From: Ichthyophis bannanicus
Taxonomy: Eukaryota; Chordata; Amphibia; Gymnophiona; Ichthyophiidae
Reading direction: 5' to 3'
NCBI GenBank assembly: GCA_033557465.1
Contig: CM066037.1
Coordinates: 206,521,156-206,585,155, forward strand
DNA length: 64,000 nucleotides
Positions 54,461 to 64,000 of this stretch are shown one piece after another. Made by a program: the position numbers and the translations under genes. The notes under the pieces were generated by a model. It made no database searches and had not been told where the DNA came from. It worked only from the letters and a program-made list of their open reading frames with translations. The stretch's first letter is position 1, and each line of letters opens with the position of its first letter.

Positions 54461-54674
54461 GACATATCACACATGGTGAGGTAGAGGATTGCTTCAGGCT
54501 TGTCTTCTACTCCCAACACCTACAAGACAGCAGAGGGGACAGGTAGTCTGGGGGCTGTTGTGCCCAGGGCATTGTCCATGTTATTGGGGTGTGTAGAAGG
54601 GGGTTGTGAGGGATTGTGGTTGTGTACGGTGGCACCTGTGATATGCCAGCAGACGTGACTGGGGGGATGGTGCA
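54461..54674. other. Unassigned short stretch
   Basis: No frame or repeat recognised. Confidence 0.4.
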
Positions 54675-54840
54675 AAGTTGTACATAGTTGTATATAGTTA
54701 CCCCTGTTAAACCCAAGTTGTAAAAGCCTGTTCTCTGTAATGTACACCGAATGCTCCACTGCTTTGTACAATTTGTTGTTACATGTAAACCGCGCTAATT
54801 TTAAAGAGCGCGGTATAGAAATAATATTTTTAAAAAAAAA
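54675..54840 (+). repeat. L2-type 3' tail with hairpin
   Basis: Ends TGTAAACCGCGCTAATT, then AAAGAGCGCGGTATAGAAAT and an A-rich run. CCGCGCT and AGCGCGG form a strong 7-bp stem. The same position in the L2 at 47640 and in the SINEs carries an equivalent stem with other bases. No coding sequence attached, so a 5'-truncated L2 or SINE. Confidence 0.7.
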
Positions 54841-54972
54841 TCCATACTTGTTTTCCCATGGGTGCCTGTGTGCTGAAGCCAGGACTGTGCGCAGCATGCC
54901 TTCTTCTCTCAGTGATCTGCATAAACCGGACAGAATGCAGCTCATTAGTGTGCTGCGCATACACCCTGTGTA

Positions 54973-55300
54973 CAGGGCTGGTGCAAGGACTGGAGGCACC
55001 CTAGGTGGCCCCTCCATCCTGCCACCTTCAGCTACCCCCTGCCCCCCGCACCCATTGCTGCCGCTGGCACCCCTCTCTGGAGCTGACAGCGGCGACAATT
55101 AGCCCTGAAACCGCGCTAATCTGCTTCTTCTGCAATGGAGGGGGGGGCCCAGGCAGCAGATTGGAGACAATGAAACAGCGATGCAGCCCCGGAGACAAGT
55201 GAGTAAGTGCTACATCACAGTTTCAGGACCTATTGCTGCCGATGTTGGCAGGGGACTATTGTAGGCCTTGCAAGCATTGGGGAGACATTTGCTGACCGAG
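54973..55300 (+). repeat. hAT-like left end with dispersed repeat R, copy 2
   Basis: Starts CAGGGCTGGTGCAAGGACTG, a form of terminus found in hAT transposons, and runs into repeat R at 55012 (see 49866). No right terminus or 8-bp duplication of the preceding CCTGTGTA was found, so the element is truncated. No transposase. Confidence 0.5.
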
Positions 55301-55493
55301 GATCATATATTTTGCCATAATTCACTGTGGCTGTTTGACTAGATGATGCACTGGAAGTGGCCGACATGAGAGTGTAGAGGTGTATGATGGGGACCTGGAT
55401 ATGCCTGCTCTTCTTGTGCACCTCTGTACCCGCACAGGGCTGTCTTTCATCTCTGTCTGCTCTTTATTTAAAAGTGCCTGTGATGCGTTTACC
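55301..55493. other. Unassigned short stretch
   Basis: No frame or repeat recognised. Confidence 0.35.
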
Positions 55494-55580
55494 TTTATTG
55501 ATTTATTTAGTACTTATTTGTATTTAGCTCACGCCTTTCGAGGAGAAGATCATGGCGAGTTACATTTTGGCACAGTATGC
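55494..55580 (-). repeat. SINE tail fragment
   Basis: On the minus strand, AGGCGTGAGCTAAATACAAA and AAATAAATCAATAAA resemble the tail of the SINE at 60335-60575 (GGTATGAGCTAATTATAAAT). The head is missing. Confidence 0.5.
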
Positions 55581-55649
55581 GTTCCCTCTTTTGCTGGTAT
55601 CCCTCACAGATACATCAGTCTAAGCCATGCACTCTTGTGCAACTGTTGA

Positions 55650-56165
55650 CTTTCCCCCACTATCTAGTTTAAAAGCTGCTCTATCTCCCTTTTAAAGGTT
55701 AATGCCAACAGCCTAGTTCAACCCTGGTTAAGGTGGAGTCTATCCTTTCAGAAAAGCTATTTCCCCTTCCCCAGAACATTGCCCACTTCCTAACAAATCT
55801 AAAACCCTCTTCCCTGCACGATCATCTCATCCATGCATTGAGACTCCAGAGTTCTGCTTGCCTGTTGGGTCCTGTGCGTGGAACGGGAAGCATTCCTGAG
55901 AATGCTACCCTAAAAGTTCTGGTTTTCAGCTTTCTACTTAAAAGCCTAAATTTGGTTTCCAGAATCTCTCTCTCATACTTTCCTATGCCATTGGTACCAC
56001 ATGTACCAAAACAACAGACTTCTCCCCTGCACTGTCTAAAACCTTATTTAGGTGAGGTCTGCCACCTTCGCACCAGGCAGGCAATTTACTAGGTATTCCT
56101 TACATCCACCAGCCACACAGCTATCTATTTGCCTAATAATTGAATTGTCAGCTTTAATTAATGGC
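55650..56165 (-). pseudogene. Antisense CR1 ORF1 esterase-like fragment
   Basis: On the minus strand: NSIIRQIDSCV (nucleophile block, D-N-S for G-D-S), LVNCLPGAKVADLT, then PMPLV-antisense equivalents giving FRLLSRKLKTRTFRV and GMLPVPRTGPNRQAELWSLN, and an end like EIEQLLN*. It matches 15298-15642 block for block. Orientation is opposite to all other CR1 copies here. Confidence 0.7.
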
Positions 56166-56639
56166 CATCCTAGCCTTTCCCTCATGGGCACTTGCCCCTG
56201 GAGACACCACCTCTGTGTGAGAGGGTGTTACATCATTTGGAAGAGATGTTCTAGCTAAAGGATTACTTCCTGCCACACCAAGATAATGATCTCTTTTTAG
56301 ATGACCCACTCTCCTCCATGGCAGCAGAGAGACTATCCCTTCTTTTCCCTTAACTGCCTTAAGAGCCTATAAATCAACGATTGTGCCTGGGGTGGATGGG
56401 CAGGAAATTAATTTAACTGGAAGGCTTGCTTTTTAAACTATACCGTAACTGACTCAAATTTAACTGAATAGTTTGCTTGTTAAACTATACCCTAATTGAC
56501 TTAATAAACACAGAATTTTAAATAGACAAAGATTTTATCAGCTAACTCAAATAATTTATTTTTCTCCAAGATTATGAGAATTTCCCAACAGTTTAATACT
56601 TACCAGTGCAGATACCTTCCCAGCAGTGGCAGCTCCTCT
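56166..56639. other. Unassigned stretch
   Basis: AT-rich, no recognisable frame. A direct repeat of about 45 bp (AACTATACCGTAACTGACTC and AACTATACCCTAATTGACTT, near 56435 and 56478) is the only structure. Confidence 0.45.
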
Positions 56640-56830
56640 TTCAGCATGGTTATGGGAACTATGACTAAGTTTAATGATAATATTCTGGAAGTTTTGAAGA
56701 TACTTGAGTGAGTAAACGGGAAGACCCAGGTAGACAACATTGCCATAGTCGAGCCTAGAAAGGATTAAAGCATGAACTGCTGTTGTGAAGGCCTCTTGGT
56801 TGAAGGAGGAGGGTAATAAGAAGAGAGATC
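56640..56830 (-). pseudogene. Antisense LINE RT C-terminal scrap
   Basis: On the minus strand near 56790-56735: TAVHALILSRLDYGNVVYLGLP-type sequence, the block after the RT core of L2/CR1-like LINEs (family form: ALVxSRLDYCNALLxGLP). Only about 60 codons are readable. Confidence 0.5.
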
Positions 56831-56884
56831 AGGAGATTGTGTAAGTCTGTTCCTGGGGGGAGGAGTCGGGGTTGAAGGAGTAGA

Positions 56885-58625
56885 GCAGCCGGTATAGTGG
56901 TCCTCGGTACCGCCGCACTTGATGCCCTCGACATCCAAACAGCCTCAATCCTCCAAGTACCAGAGGTATCGAGGCCAGATAAAGATTACTTTGATTTCCT
57001 CCCAGATTTGGAGTCCAGATCGGAAGCCTCTGACTGGAATCCATCTATTCCGATACCAATAGGGATGTACCATCAGATCTATCGCCTCCTTATGGTTGTC
57101 CACAGTCACTGCCCAAGGACATGTCCTTCCAGGACTTTATCAAGGATATGGCGACTGCCCTGGAGGTGTCTGGCTACCGAAACAGAGCCTAGAGCAAAAG
57201 AGCTCAATATCCTCCAGTAGCCATCAGCACTGAAGGAGGCGGCAACCATCCCAGTGCATAACATCCTGAAAAATTGAATGACTCTAATGTGGGAATCTCC
57301 CATGTCAACTCTTGCGGTCAGAGACTCTATACCCTTTATAGAGTCTCTCCCTCTCCAGGCTTCCAGAGACTACAATTCCCTCACCATTCCATGGTAGTGG
57401 AGTCTGCCATGAGGAGAATTAAGAGCCAGGAAAACCACTCTGTTCCTCCTGGAAGGGAAGCAAGGACCCTCAGTGCCTTTGGGAGGAAAGTCTTCCAGGC
57501 TACAATGCTAGCCTCCAGAAAAGACTCCTATATGCTCTGTATGGGCATGTTCCTTAGAAATGTCTCGAAGGACCTGGCAGTTTACCACCCTGCTATCTTC
57601 TGAAAAACAGGCAGCTCATCAGGTCTTAGTCATGCATGCCCAGAACACTTCTAAATTACTGACACGGGCAGCGTTTGATGCCTTTGAGGCTAATAGCAGA
57701 GCTGCTGCAGTTTGCATTTGATCCAGAAAGACAGCCTGGCTCCAGGCATCTGACCTGGAACAATGGGTCCAGGATAGATTGATCAACATTCCCTGCAATG
57801 GAGAGAACCTCTTTTGCCAGAGATGGAGAGAGAAGGCAGGGGAGATAGACAGACAACCTCACTATGATGAGGCTTTCAAGGAAGACAGCAGATTCTTCTA
57901 AAAAGACTGCCACCAAAAATCCTTTCTACCCTAAAAATAAATGTTTCTATCCACCCTGCCATTCCTACTCTGTCCACTCCACTCCAACAGAGACAGCAGG
58001 GCCAAAAACAACCCCGGAAACCCAAGGTTGGCAAGCCATAGCCTGCACCTACCACTCAACCCGCTCTGAGTTTTTGACTCCTTCCTAAGGAACATGGTCA
58101 ATTCTCCCATCAGTTTTTCCCTACCTCCCATGATCCCAGGGAGATTAGTGCATTTCGTACACCGCTGGGTCAACATCACCTCGGAATCCTGGACTTTTAC
58201 AGCTGGTCAGCCAGGGCCTGCAGTTGAAATTCAGAGATCTTCCACCTACTCATTTTGTGGGCTAACCCTGCTTGGATCTCCATCACACCTTTGTATTGCA
58301 ACAGGAGATCCACTCTCTACTAACACAGGGGGCGATAGAGGAAGTTCCTCTGTTTCAGCAAGGCCTAGGGTTCTACTCATAATACTTCCTTATCCCAAAG
58401 AAGATGGGAGGCCTTCGGCCTATCCTAGATCTCAGAAAGCTCAATAAATTCTTTATCAAGGAAATGTTCAAAATGATTTCTCTGGGAACTCTTCTTCCAT
58501 GCCTCCAACCAAATGATTGGCTTTGCTCCTTGGACCTAAAGGATGCTTATACACACATCCTGATCCACCCAGATTACAGGAAGTTTCTCAGATTTGAGTT
58601 TCAGAACAACCATTACCAATATGGA
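56885..58625 (+). pseudogene. DIRS copy C, diverged ORF1 and RT start
   Basis: ORF1: FLPDLESRSEASDWNPS, TETEPRAKELNILQ, MWESPMST, YRVSPSPGFQRLQFPHHSMV, ESAMRRIKSQENHS, REARTLSAFGRKVFQATML, YMLCMGMFLRNVSKDL. RT: PILDLRKLNKFFIKEMFKM, LCSLDLKDAYTHILIHP, FLRFEFQNNHYQY, then it ends at a SINE. Words match DIRS B at about half to two thirds of residues, so this is another, older subfamily. Stops and frame changes throughout. Neither terminal repeat is visible. Confidence 0.75.
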
Positions 58626-58917
58626 GTGGAAGAGTGGCCTAGTGGTTGGGGCAAGGTACTTCAGGCCGGAGGGTCGGGGGTTCAAATCCCACTAAAGGAC
58701 AGCAACCTTGGACTGGAAGGACTGGGGTTTCTAGTCCCACAGGTGCTCCTTGTGGTCTTGGGCAAGCCACTTAACCCTCCATAGCCCATGTTTCCTGTAA
58801 AATAGTTATCTCCAAGTTATAATGCCCTGTTCAATGTAATGTCAGTTTGTTCAATGTAAACCGCCTTGATATCATGAAAGGCGGTATATAAGAAATGTTA
58901 AATAAATAAATATCTTT
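58626..58917 (+). mobile_element. tRNA-headed SINE with L2-type tail, copy 3
   Basis: A box AGTGGCCTAGTGGTTGGGGC, B-box region GGTCGGGGGTTCAAATCCC, core CTTGGGCAAGCCACTTAACC, stem ACCGCCTT / AAGGCGGTATAT, and tail AAATAAATAAAT. The complete copy, 292 bp, on the plus strand. The DIRS RT does not continue after it, so it sits at a deletion or breakpoint. Confidence 0.92.
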
Positions 58918-59392
58918 GCATCCCCTTCTCCTTTCCTTCCGCCTCTCCCAAACAAGTGAGTCACTAGTTACATAGAAAGATGACATCTAAAAAGAAATGG
59001 GACTCATGAGAGATAATCATGCTAAAAAATTATTTCAAACATTTAACTTGTCCATGGAAACAGGGTTCAGTTTTGGCATTGCAACCAAATAAACAGTAAA
59101 TCCTATACTGCCACCCAGTCAAAACCAGTATAGAGATTTTGACTGGATCCAGGATAGATAGAATCCCAGCATTTATAATGGTATATCTTCCTTTCAGAGA
59201 GAAAGCAATGCTGGTCCTGCCTCTCATATACAGGAAGTCTGCTTTGGACAAGGTAAACCAGAATTGCTTTCTGTGTGCTTGTGCTGAAGGCTGACACTAC
59301 ATGTTTTTTCACTTTCAATTCATCTCAGCTGCTGCAGATTTAAACGTAAGACCTAGCCCAGGTTGCAGCTTGTTGCAACAGATGGAACTGAG
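58918..59392. other. Unassigned stretch
   Basis: No frame or repeat recognised. Confidence 0.4.
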
Positions 59393-60010
59393 AAAGGGAG
59401 ATGCTGGACTTGGGAGGAGGAGTGAGGAAGTTGCAGTGGAGGTACTGGACATGATAGGGTTGTGGAAGGGTGAATAGGGACATATGGGGGAGATGCTGGC
59501 CATGGGAGAAGGGATTGGCGGGAACTTGCTGGATATGATGGGGCTCTGGGAGGAGAAATAGACACACATGGGGGAGATACTGGACTTGGGGGTGGAGAGG
59601 TTTGCAGGAGATGTGCTGAATATGATTGGGCTATGGAAGGGCAACAGGGGCACATATTGGAGAGATGCTGGATGGTAGGAGGGATGGAGAACTTGCACAG
59701 GATCTGCTGGATATGATGGGGCCATGGAAGAGGAAACAGAGATACTGATGGGGGGAGATGTTGGACCATCTGTTTAGGGAGAATAGGAACACAGGAAGGA
59801 GACTGCACTACCAGAGTTTGGGGACCTAGGGAGATAGGAAGGGTATGCTGGACAAGTGGGAAGGACACTTTGGGCACAGAGAGGGGATGCTGGAAATGGG
59901 GGGAGGGGACTAAAGAAGCAAAAAGGGGATGCTAGATGTAAGACACTAGTTGGGAGAAAAAGAAAGAGAGGAAAGAAGGGAGATGCTGGGCATAGGGGAA
60001 GAGAGAGAAG
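59393..60010. repeat. Minisatellite, about 88-bp unit
   Basis: Units start GGGGGAGATGCTGG near 59395, 59486, 59571, 59658 and 59748, spacing 85-91 bp, each with TGGATATGATGGGGC near its middle. Copies decay toward 60010. G-rich on the plus strand. No coding role. Confidence 0.82.
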
Positions 60011-60334
60011 AGGGAGCTAGTGAGAGACCTGGGGAAGGAGCAAGAGATGGGCAATGGGAGGGCTGAAGTGAGGGGAAAAGATGGAATGTTGCAGGCAGAT
60101 GCAGTAATAAAAGGAAGATTGAGGCGTGGTTGGTCAGGAAATCTGAATAGAGAAACAGAAAAATTAATGGAAGAAAACTGAAAGATGGATATAGGGGAGG
60201 AAGTGAAGACAGGAGGAGAGAGAAATGGCCATAGGACAGGCAAGACTGGGGACAGAGAAAAGCAGAAATCAGAGTTGGGACTAACACAATTAGAAAAATA
60301 AAATGGCCAGACAACAAAGGTAGAAAAAGAATTT
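60011..60334. other. Purine-rich unassigned stretch
   Basis: A continuation of purine-rich sequence without clear period; no gene. Confidence 0.4.
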
Positions 60335-60575
60335 TATTTTCTGATTAGTGTTTTTATTTTCATTTATTTTATTTATAATTAGCTCATACCTTTCCAGTAG
60401 TAGTTCAAGGCAAGGCACATCTAGGTATGTGCCCATCTGCAGAGGGCTTAAATCTGTTTGTACCTGAGGCAGTGGAGAGTTTGTCCAAGGCCACAAAGAT
60501 TGTCATTGGGATTCGAACCCTGATGTCTCATGGTCCCAGGCTACTGTTCTAACCAGTAGGCTAGACATCCACTCA
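60335..60575 (-). mobile_element. tRNA-headed SINE, second family
   Basis: On the minus strand: AGCCTACTGGTTAGAACAGT (A box), CAGGGTTCGAATCCCAATGA (near-perfect B box), a core with GGCCTTGGACAAACTCTCCA, and a tail GGTATGAGCTAATTATAAAT with A/T repeats. The head and tail differ from SINE copies 1-3. It is close to the tail fragment at 55494. Confidence 0.8.
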
Positions 60576-61449
60576 ATACTGGAATATGTCAGTTTTTGGA
60601 ATGTGTATATGCCTGGGCTGCTATTAGTTATAACTGGAGCTCAGAGCAGACATTTGAGAGGGAAACCAGAACACTACTAGCAGGTTATATCATCTTCCGC
60701 TTCAGGCAAGCATGGGTTCATCCCTGGTGTGTGGCCTAGAGCAGTTGCCCTGGGTTGCAAATTCTCCCCCCCCCCCTCCCCACCCCACCATGCCATCCTT
60801 GACATTTGCTGCCTCTTTATTTTGCCATTATCAACAAGTAAGGACACAAGAGGTTCTGCACTGGGGAATCCACATCCAATATAGTAGAGTCTAAACAATA
60901 TTCTCTCCTAAAGAGAAGTTAATTCAAAAACCTTCCAAAACTCTATGTAATAATTATTGTTTAGTTAAGGTAGCAAAGCAATGTTGTAGGCACCAGTCAA
61001 GAACTGTTTTGATGCAAAATTAACCAACTAGTCCCGAACAAATTTAAGATTCTGCATCATCATTTATCCCTAACTACTTGTTTTTCTTTTCAAAGAAGCA
61101 ACACCAGTGTGCACCACCCATATAAAAGCAGTTCAAAGTTCACAAGACACCCTTCATTTCTGGTGCCATGGTGTTTTGGCAATCTTTGACTGCCTTGGGG
61201 GCTAAAAGATGTAAAAATCGCAAAAATCGCAGTGAATTCATAGCCATCAAAAGAATATAGGAGAGTAGAAACACTTACATTACTCAAACTGCACAACCAC
61301 ACTTTAAGGTAGGTCTAGTATCTTTATATTTTGCAAAGTACAGGGCAATACACATTTCTTTCTATTTCTCTGGTGTCACATTGCATGCACTTTCTTGCTT
61401 TTTGGGATTTCAGTGTAAGTTCTGTCTACATATTTCTATTTTCAGTTTA
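60576..61449. other. Unassigned stretch
   Basis: No recognisable gene or repeat. A C-run near 60768-60778 is the only simple sequence. Confidence 0.4.
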
Positions 61450-61964
61450 TGGTCACTTATTCTGTACTTGGTGAGGTCTATATTCTGTGTGTGTGACCAA
61501 GGCCAGGTATTCTGTTAGCATGACTTTTGTATGTAGCGATCTGTAGAAATCTTGTTTGTGTGGAGGCCTATTCCATTCAGGCCTTGCAGCCCCTGTGCAG
61601 CCGATCAGAAGCGGGGCACACAGAGGTAGACCCAATTCTGATCCCACGGGGGCTAGACATGCCTCCGGGTTCATAATCGAGTCTACAGCCTGGACATGCA
61701 GGCCAGGCCCCAATACTGATTGATCTGCAAGCCCAGCCACATACCTGGCTACCTCAGCCAGACTCCTGAGTGGAGCTGTAGTGCCATGGCACTGCGGCTC
61801 CATTCAGAAGCTGTGATCCCCGGCCACCGATCAAGCTCTGTTTTCCCCACAGTCCAACCCCCGATCTTGCCTTCCAAGGCCTGGGTTGGACTGCGGGGAA
61901 CCCCCTGCGCTCTTGGGGATTTTGGTGGACTACGGCTGCTGTGTTGCACCCCAAAGTTATAAGA
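61450..61964 (-). other. Unassigned, possible leader/gag side of an LTR element
   Basis: A 116-codon minus-strand frame (61803-61453) lies downstream of the possible LTR, but I recognise no retroelement motif in it. Recorded because of its position only. Confidence 0.2.
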
Positions 61965-62508
61965 TTGACCTCGCACTGCTCCAAACAGACTCAGACACTT
62001 GGAAGGAAATGAGATCTTTATTATACCCAATCAGACAATCTTGGCCAAAAAGCAAAATACAGCATTATTGTCTTAAACAATATAGTTTACTTGCATGCTG
62101 GGAGGTTAGGGGACAAAGAGATCAGAAGCTGAGCTACTAAACACATACTCTCTATATGGATCCTGTTTGTTTCCTCCCCCTATGAATGATACTGCATGCC
62201 ATTCTTATATACATTATCTAGTTGTGGTTGGGGACTTTTTCTATTGGTCAGGTTTTAGCTCTGTTTCCTGTGCAAGCACTTTCACAGACTTTAGACTTCC
62301 CCAAATAACTGGAATTTGCGCTATCGCTTTCATTCCAGCTTGTGTCTACTTTGTTTCTACCCCCCCCCCCCTTTCCCTCCCCCTATCTAGTCTGTGGTGG
62401 GCATATTTTCTGTTTCTACATGTCCCGTACCTGACCCACTGCCATGAGTTCTGTGCAAACAGTCTGTGCTCTCTGAAATCTGCCCAGCAACAAGACAATG
62501 GCTACATT
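61965..62508 (-). mobile_element. Possible LTR on the minus strand
   Basis: Minus-strand sequence starts TGTAGCCATTGTCTTG near 62508 and has AATAAAGATCTC (polyadenylation-type) near 62020, followed about 50 bp later by CTTATAACTTTGGGGTGC, a layout like the 3' end of an LTR and start of a leader. A second LTR, a primer-binding site and coding regions are not identified. Confidence 0.3.
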
Positions 62509-62665
62509 TAGTTAGGGTCTTGCTACAGGTCTACTTCCCGTCACTCTGTTAGGCCAGAGGATTGCTTCAGGATATGGTATGAAGTGGGCTTTGATATGCT
62601 TCATCCCAACAGATCCCCTCACCTTTGTCCCTGAGTCCCGCGCCGCGATCCCCCTCCATCCAGGA

Positions 62666-62698
62666 GGACTTATTCCACCTTTGAGGTGGAATAAGTCC
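62666..62698. repeat. Perfect 14-bp hairpin
   Basis: Arms GGACTTATTCCACC (62666-62679) and GGTGGAATAAGTCC (62685-62698), loop TTTGA. Could be a transcript hairpin or a palindrome in an unknown repeat. Confidence 0.9.
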
Positions 62699-62719
62699 CC
62701 CATCTAGATTTGAGGCCCC

Positions 62720-62759
62720 GGACGTACAGGGCCGACCTCTGAATTGGCCCTGTATGTCC
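62720..62759. repeat. Second hairpin, 13 of 14 paired
   Basis: Arms GGACGTACAGGGCC (62720-62733) and GGCCCTGTATGTCC (62746-62759) with a 12-base loop; the single mismatch still allows a G-T pair. It lies 21 bp from the previous hairpin and also starts GGAC. Confidence 0.9.
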
Positions 62760-63601
62760 AGGGTCGTGGCCCTCCCATACCCCACCCCCGACTAGCCGCC
62801 CCATATGAACCCGCTGTTCATACAGGGAGGGTTTTGCCTGGACCAGCAGGAGAATAAATAGCTATTCACGGGACAGAATGACCCCATTAGTTTTTCCCAA
62901 TAGGTGTATTGATATTCTAGGGTCCATTGCAATATTTTCGATGCTGCCTTTTCATAAGGTGGAGTTCTTGTTGCATGAGTTTTGGATGTTAGTGCTGTAA
63001 TAATAGATCTGCTCCAACTCCTGAGTTACATTTGTTCTAGAATTTTGTATTTTTTGACAGTATTCTTGGAACTGAGACGGTTTATGTTGCTGTTACTGAA
63101 ATGACACTAGAATCAGAAAATTATTTTGCATGGTAAGTTCTTTGGGGAAATGTCCTAGCTCTACTCTTCGCACATATTGGAAAAAGTGTCGGGGGGGGGG
63201 TTCTGTGGATGCAGAATATATGTTTGAATTTAGGTTTCGGGGAGCATATGTTTATTGGGGAATTGAGGGGACTGTGGCTCAATGGGTGCTGAAGATTTTA
63301 ACCTTTTCTACCTCTCCTCTGCACTGGTGGTGCTACTGCAGTTATTTTGGGAGTGTGGAAGGGCACGAGCAGCAATAGCTGGCATTTTTTCTCTTTCATA
63401 AAGTTGGCAACCCTAAGCATGGTGAAAAACTGCTGTGCCTAGTACTGGGTGTCCCTGATTTCATTGAGGACAGAGGCAAAGGACTTTGCTTCTCCTACAT
63501 TCCCATCTAATGCAGGATCTTATCGATCCTGGTAAGAGAAATTGTAAAATTAACTTCTTTTCTGAAAAAAGAGAGGGAATCTTAGAAATGTATAGAATAT
63601 A
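62760..63601. other. Unassigned stretch
   Basis: No gene recognised; a run of 11 G at 63191-63201. Confidence 0.4.
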
Positions 63602-64000
63602 TCTCCAGGAACAAGCAGGAATGTTGTCTTCACATATGGGTATCGTCGGTACCGATGGAGCCTGCAGGAACGCTCCCCAACGTCCAATAGGAAAGCTTTT
63701 GGGAGCATCCCACAGCGCCTGCGTGCTGCCTTCTTGCCTTTCCAATTCTCCCTCTTCAGTTTTTTGTTTTCCGCGGAGCCGACAGGACGCACACCCTGTC
63801 ACCGGAGAAAAATTTATTCTTTTGTTTTTTTGTGGTCGCATCTGCCTTCCTTCGACGCCTACCAGTACCGCCGGTTCTCTTTTCTTCTTTTTCAAAAAAA
63901 AAACCTAGTTTCTAAAGATTTTCTATCAGGGGCCTTTCCCCTCTCGGGGCTAGGCGCCATTTTGGGCACTAGGCCCATTTTTCTTCAAACATGGAAAAAC
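63602..64000 (+). mobile_element. DIRS copy D, left end
   Basis: Begins TCTCCAGGAACAAGCAGGAA, then the inverted terminal repeat and leader as in copies A and B, up to the ORF1 start codon at 63991-63993 (ATGGAAAAAC, encoding M-E-K). The window ends ten bases into ORF1, so its state cannot be judged. No insert interrupts the leader, in contrast to copy B, where an RTE sits there. Confidence 0.9.

Noticed and set aside
58626..58720. tRNA gene
   Set aside because: A and B boxes are there, but no proper anticodon and acceptor arms can be folded, and the same head recurs with the L2-type tail; it is a SINE.
60712..60894. Possible host exon or small gene in the 60.6-63.6 kb region
   Set aside because: No conserved domain, no splice-site pattern with an open frame and no known motif; openness is at chance level.

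Overview
This is eukaryotic, vertebrate-type DNA with no recognisable host gene. Nearly all interpretable sequence is transposable elements, many inserted into one another. The mix (tyrosine-recombinase DIRS elements, CR1 and L2 LINEs, a BovB-like RTE LINE, Penelope-like elements, hAT and mariner transposons, tRNA-headed SINEs with L2-type tails) best fits an amphibian, possibly a caecilian. That is an inference from repeat content, not from a marker gene.

Layout. 1-2039: minus-strand LTR-retrotransposon remnant (gag, primer-binding site, LTR). 2040-8565: an old DIRS/Ngaro-like RT-RNase H copy, split by a CR1 that carries a mariner, then cut by a second DIRS (copy A) that carries a hAT element. 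8566-13388: a Penelope end, then a CR1 interrupted by a 1.39-kb solo LTR. 13389-15215: unassigned. 15216-21116: a CR1 between 40-bp direct repeats, holding an RTE with an unbroken 950-codon frame. 21117-28150: an L1-like LINE split by CR1, L2, SINE and antisense LINE pieces. 28600-32520: a Penelope-like element (RT, then GIY-YIG endonuclease) split by a hAT-like element with an expanded G-rich minisatellite. 33705-42970: an almost complete DIRS (copy B) with inverted terminal repeats, Gag-like ORF1, RT-RNase H, tyrosine recombinase and internal complementary region; it carries a full-length RTE (1010 codons) and a SINE. 43429-48985: a 127-bp tandem repeat, a long L2 and a second mariner. 48986-56830: dispersed repeats, a long CR1, CR1 and L2 tails, antisense LINE pieces. 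56885-58917: a third, older DIRS fragment ending at a SINE. 59393-60575: an 88-bp minisatellite and a SINE. 60576-63601: mostly unassigned, with a possible minus-strand LTR and two hairpins. 63602-64000: the left end of a fourth DIRS.

How parts work together. DIRS proteins would copy and integrate DIRS DNA through a circle whose junction is templated by the internal complementary region. LINE proteins would serve their own copies, and L2 enzymes probably also served the SINEs, which share the L2 3' hairpin. Only the two RTE copies keep long unbroken reading frames; the other coding regions carry stops, frameshifts or truncations. The layers give a relative insertion history: host elements are older than their inserts, and the two RTE copies and the hAT in DIRS copy A are among the latest arrivals.
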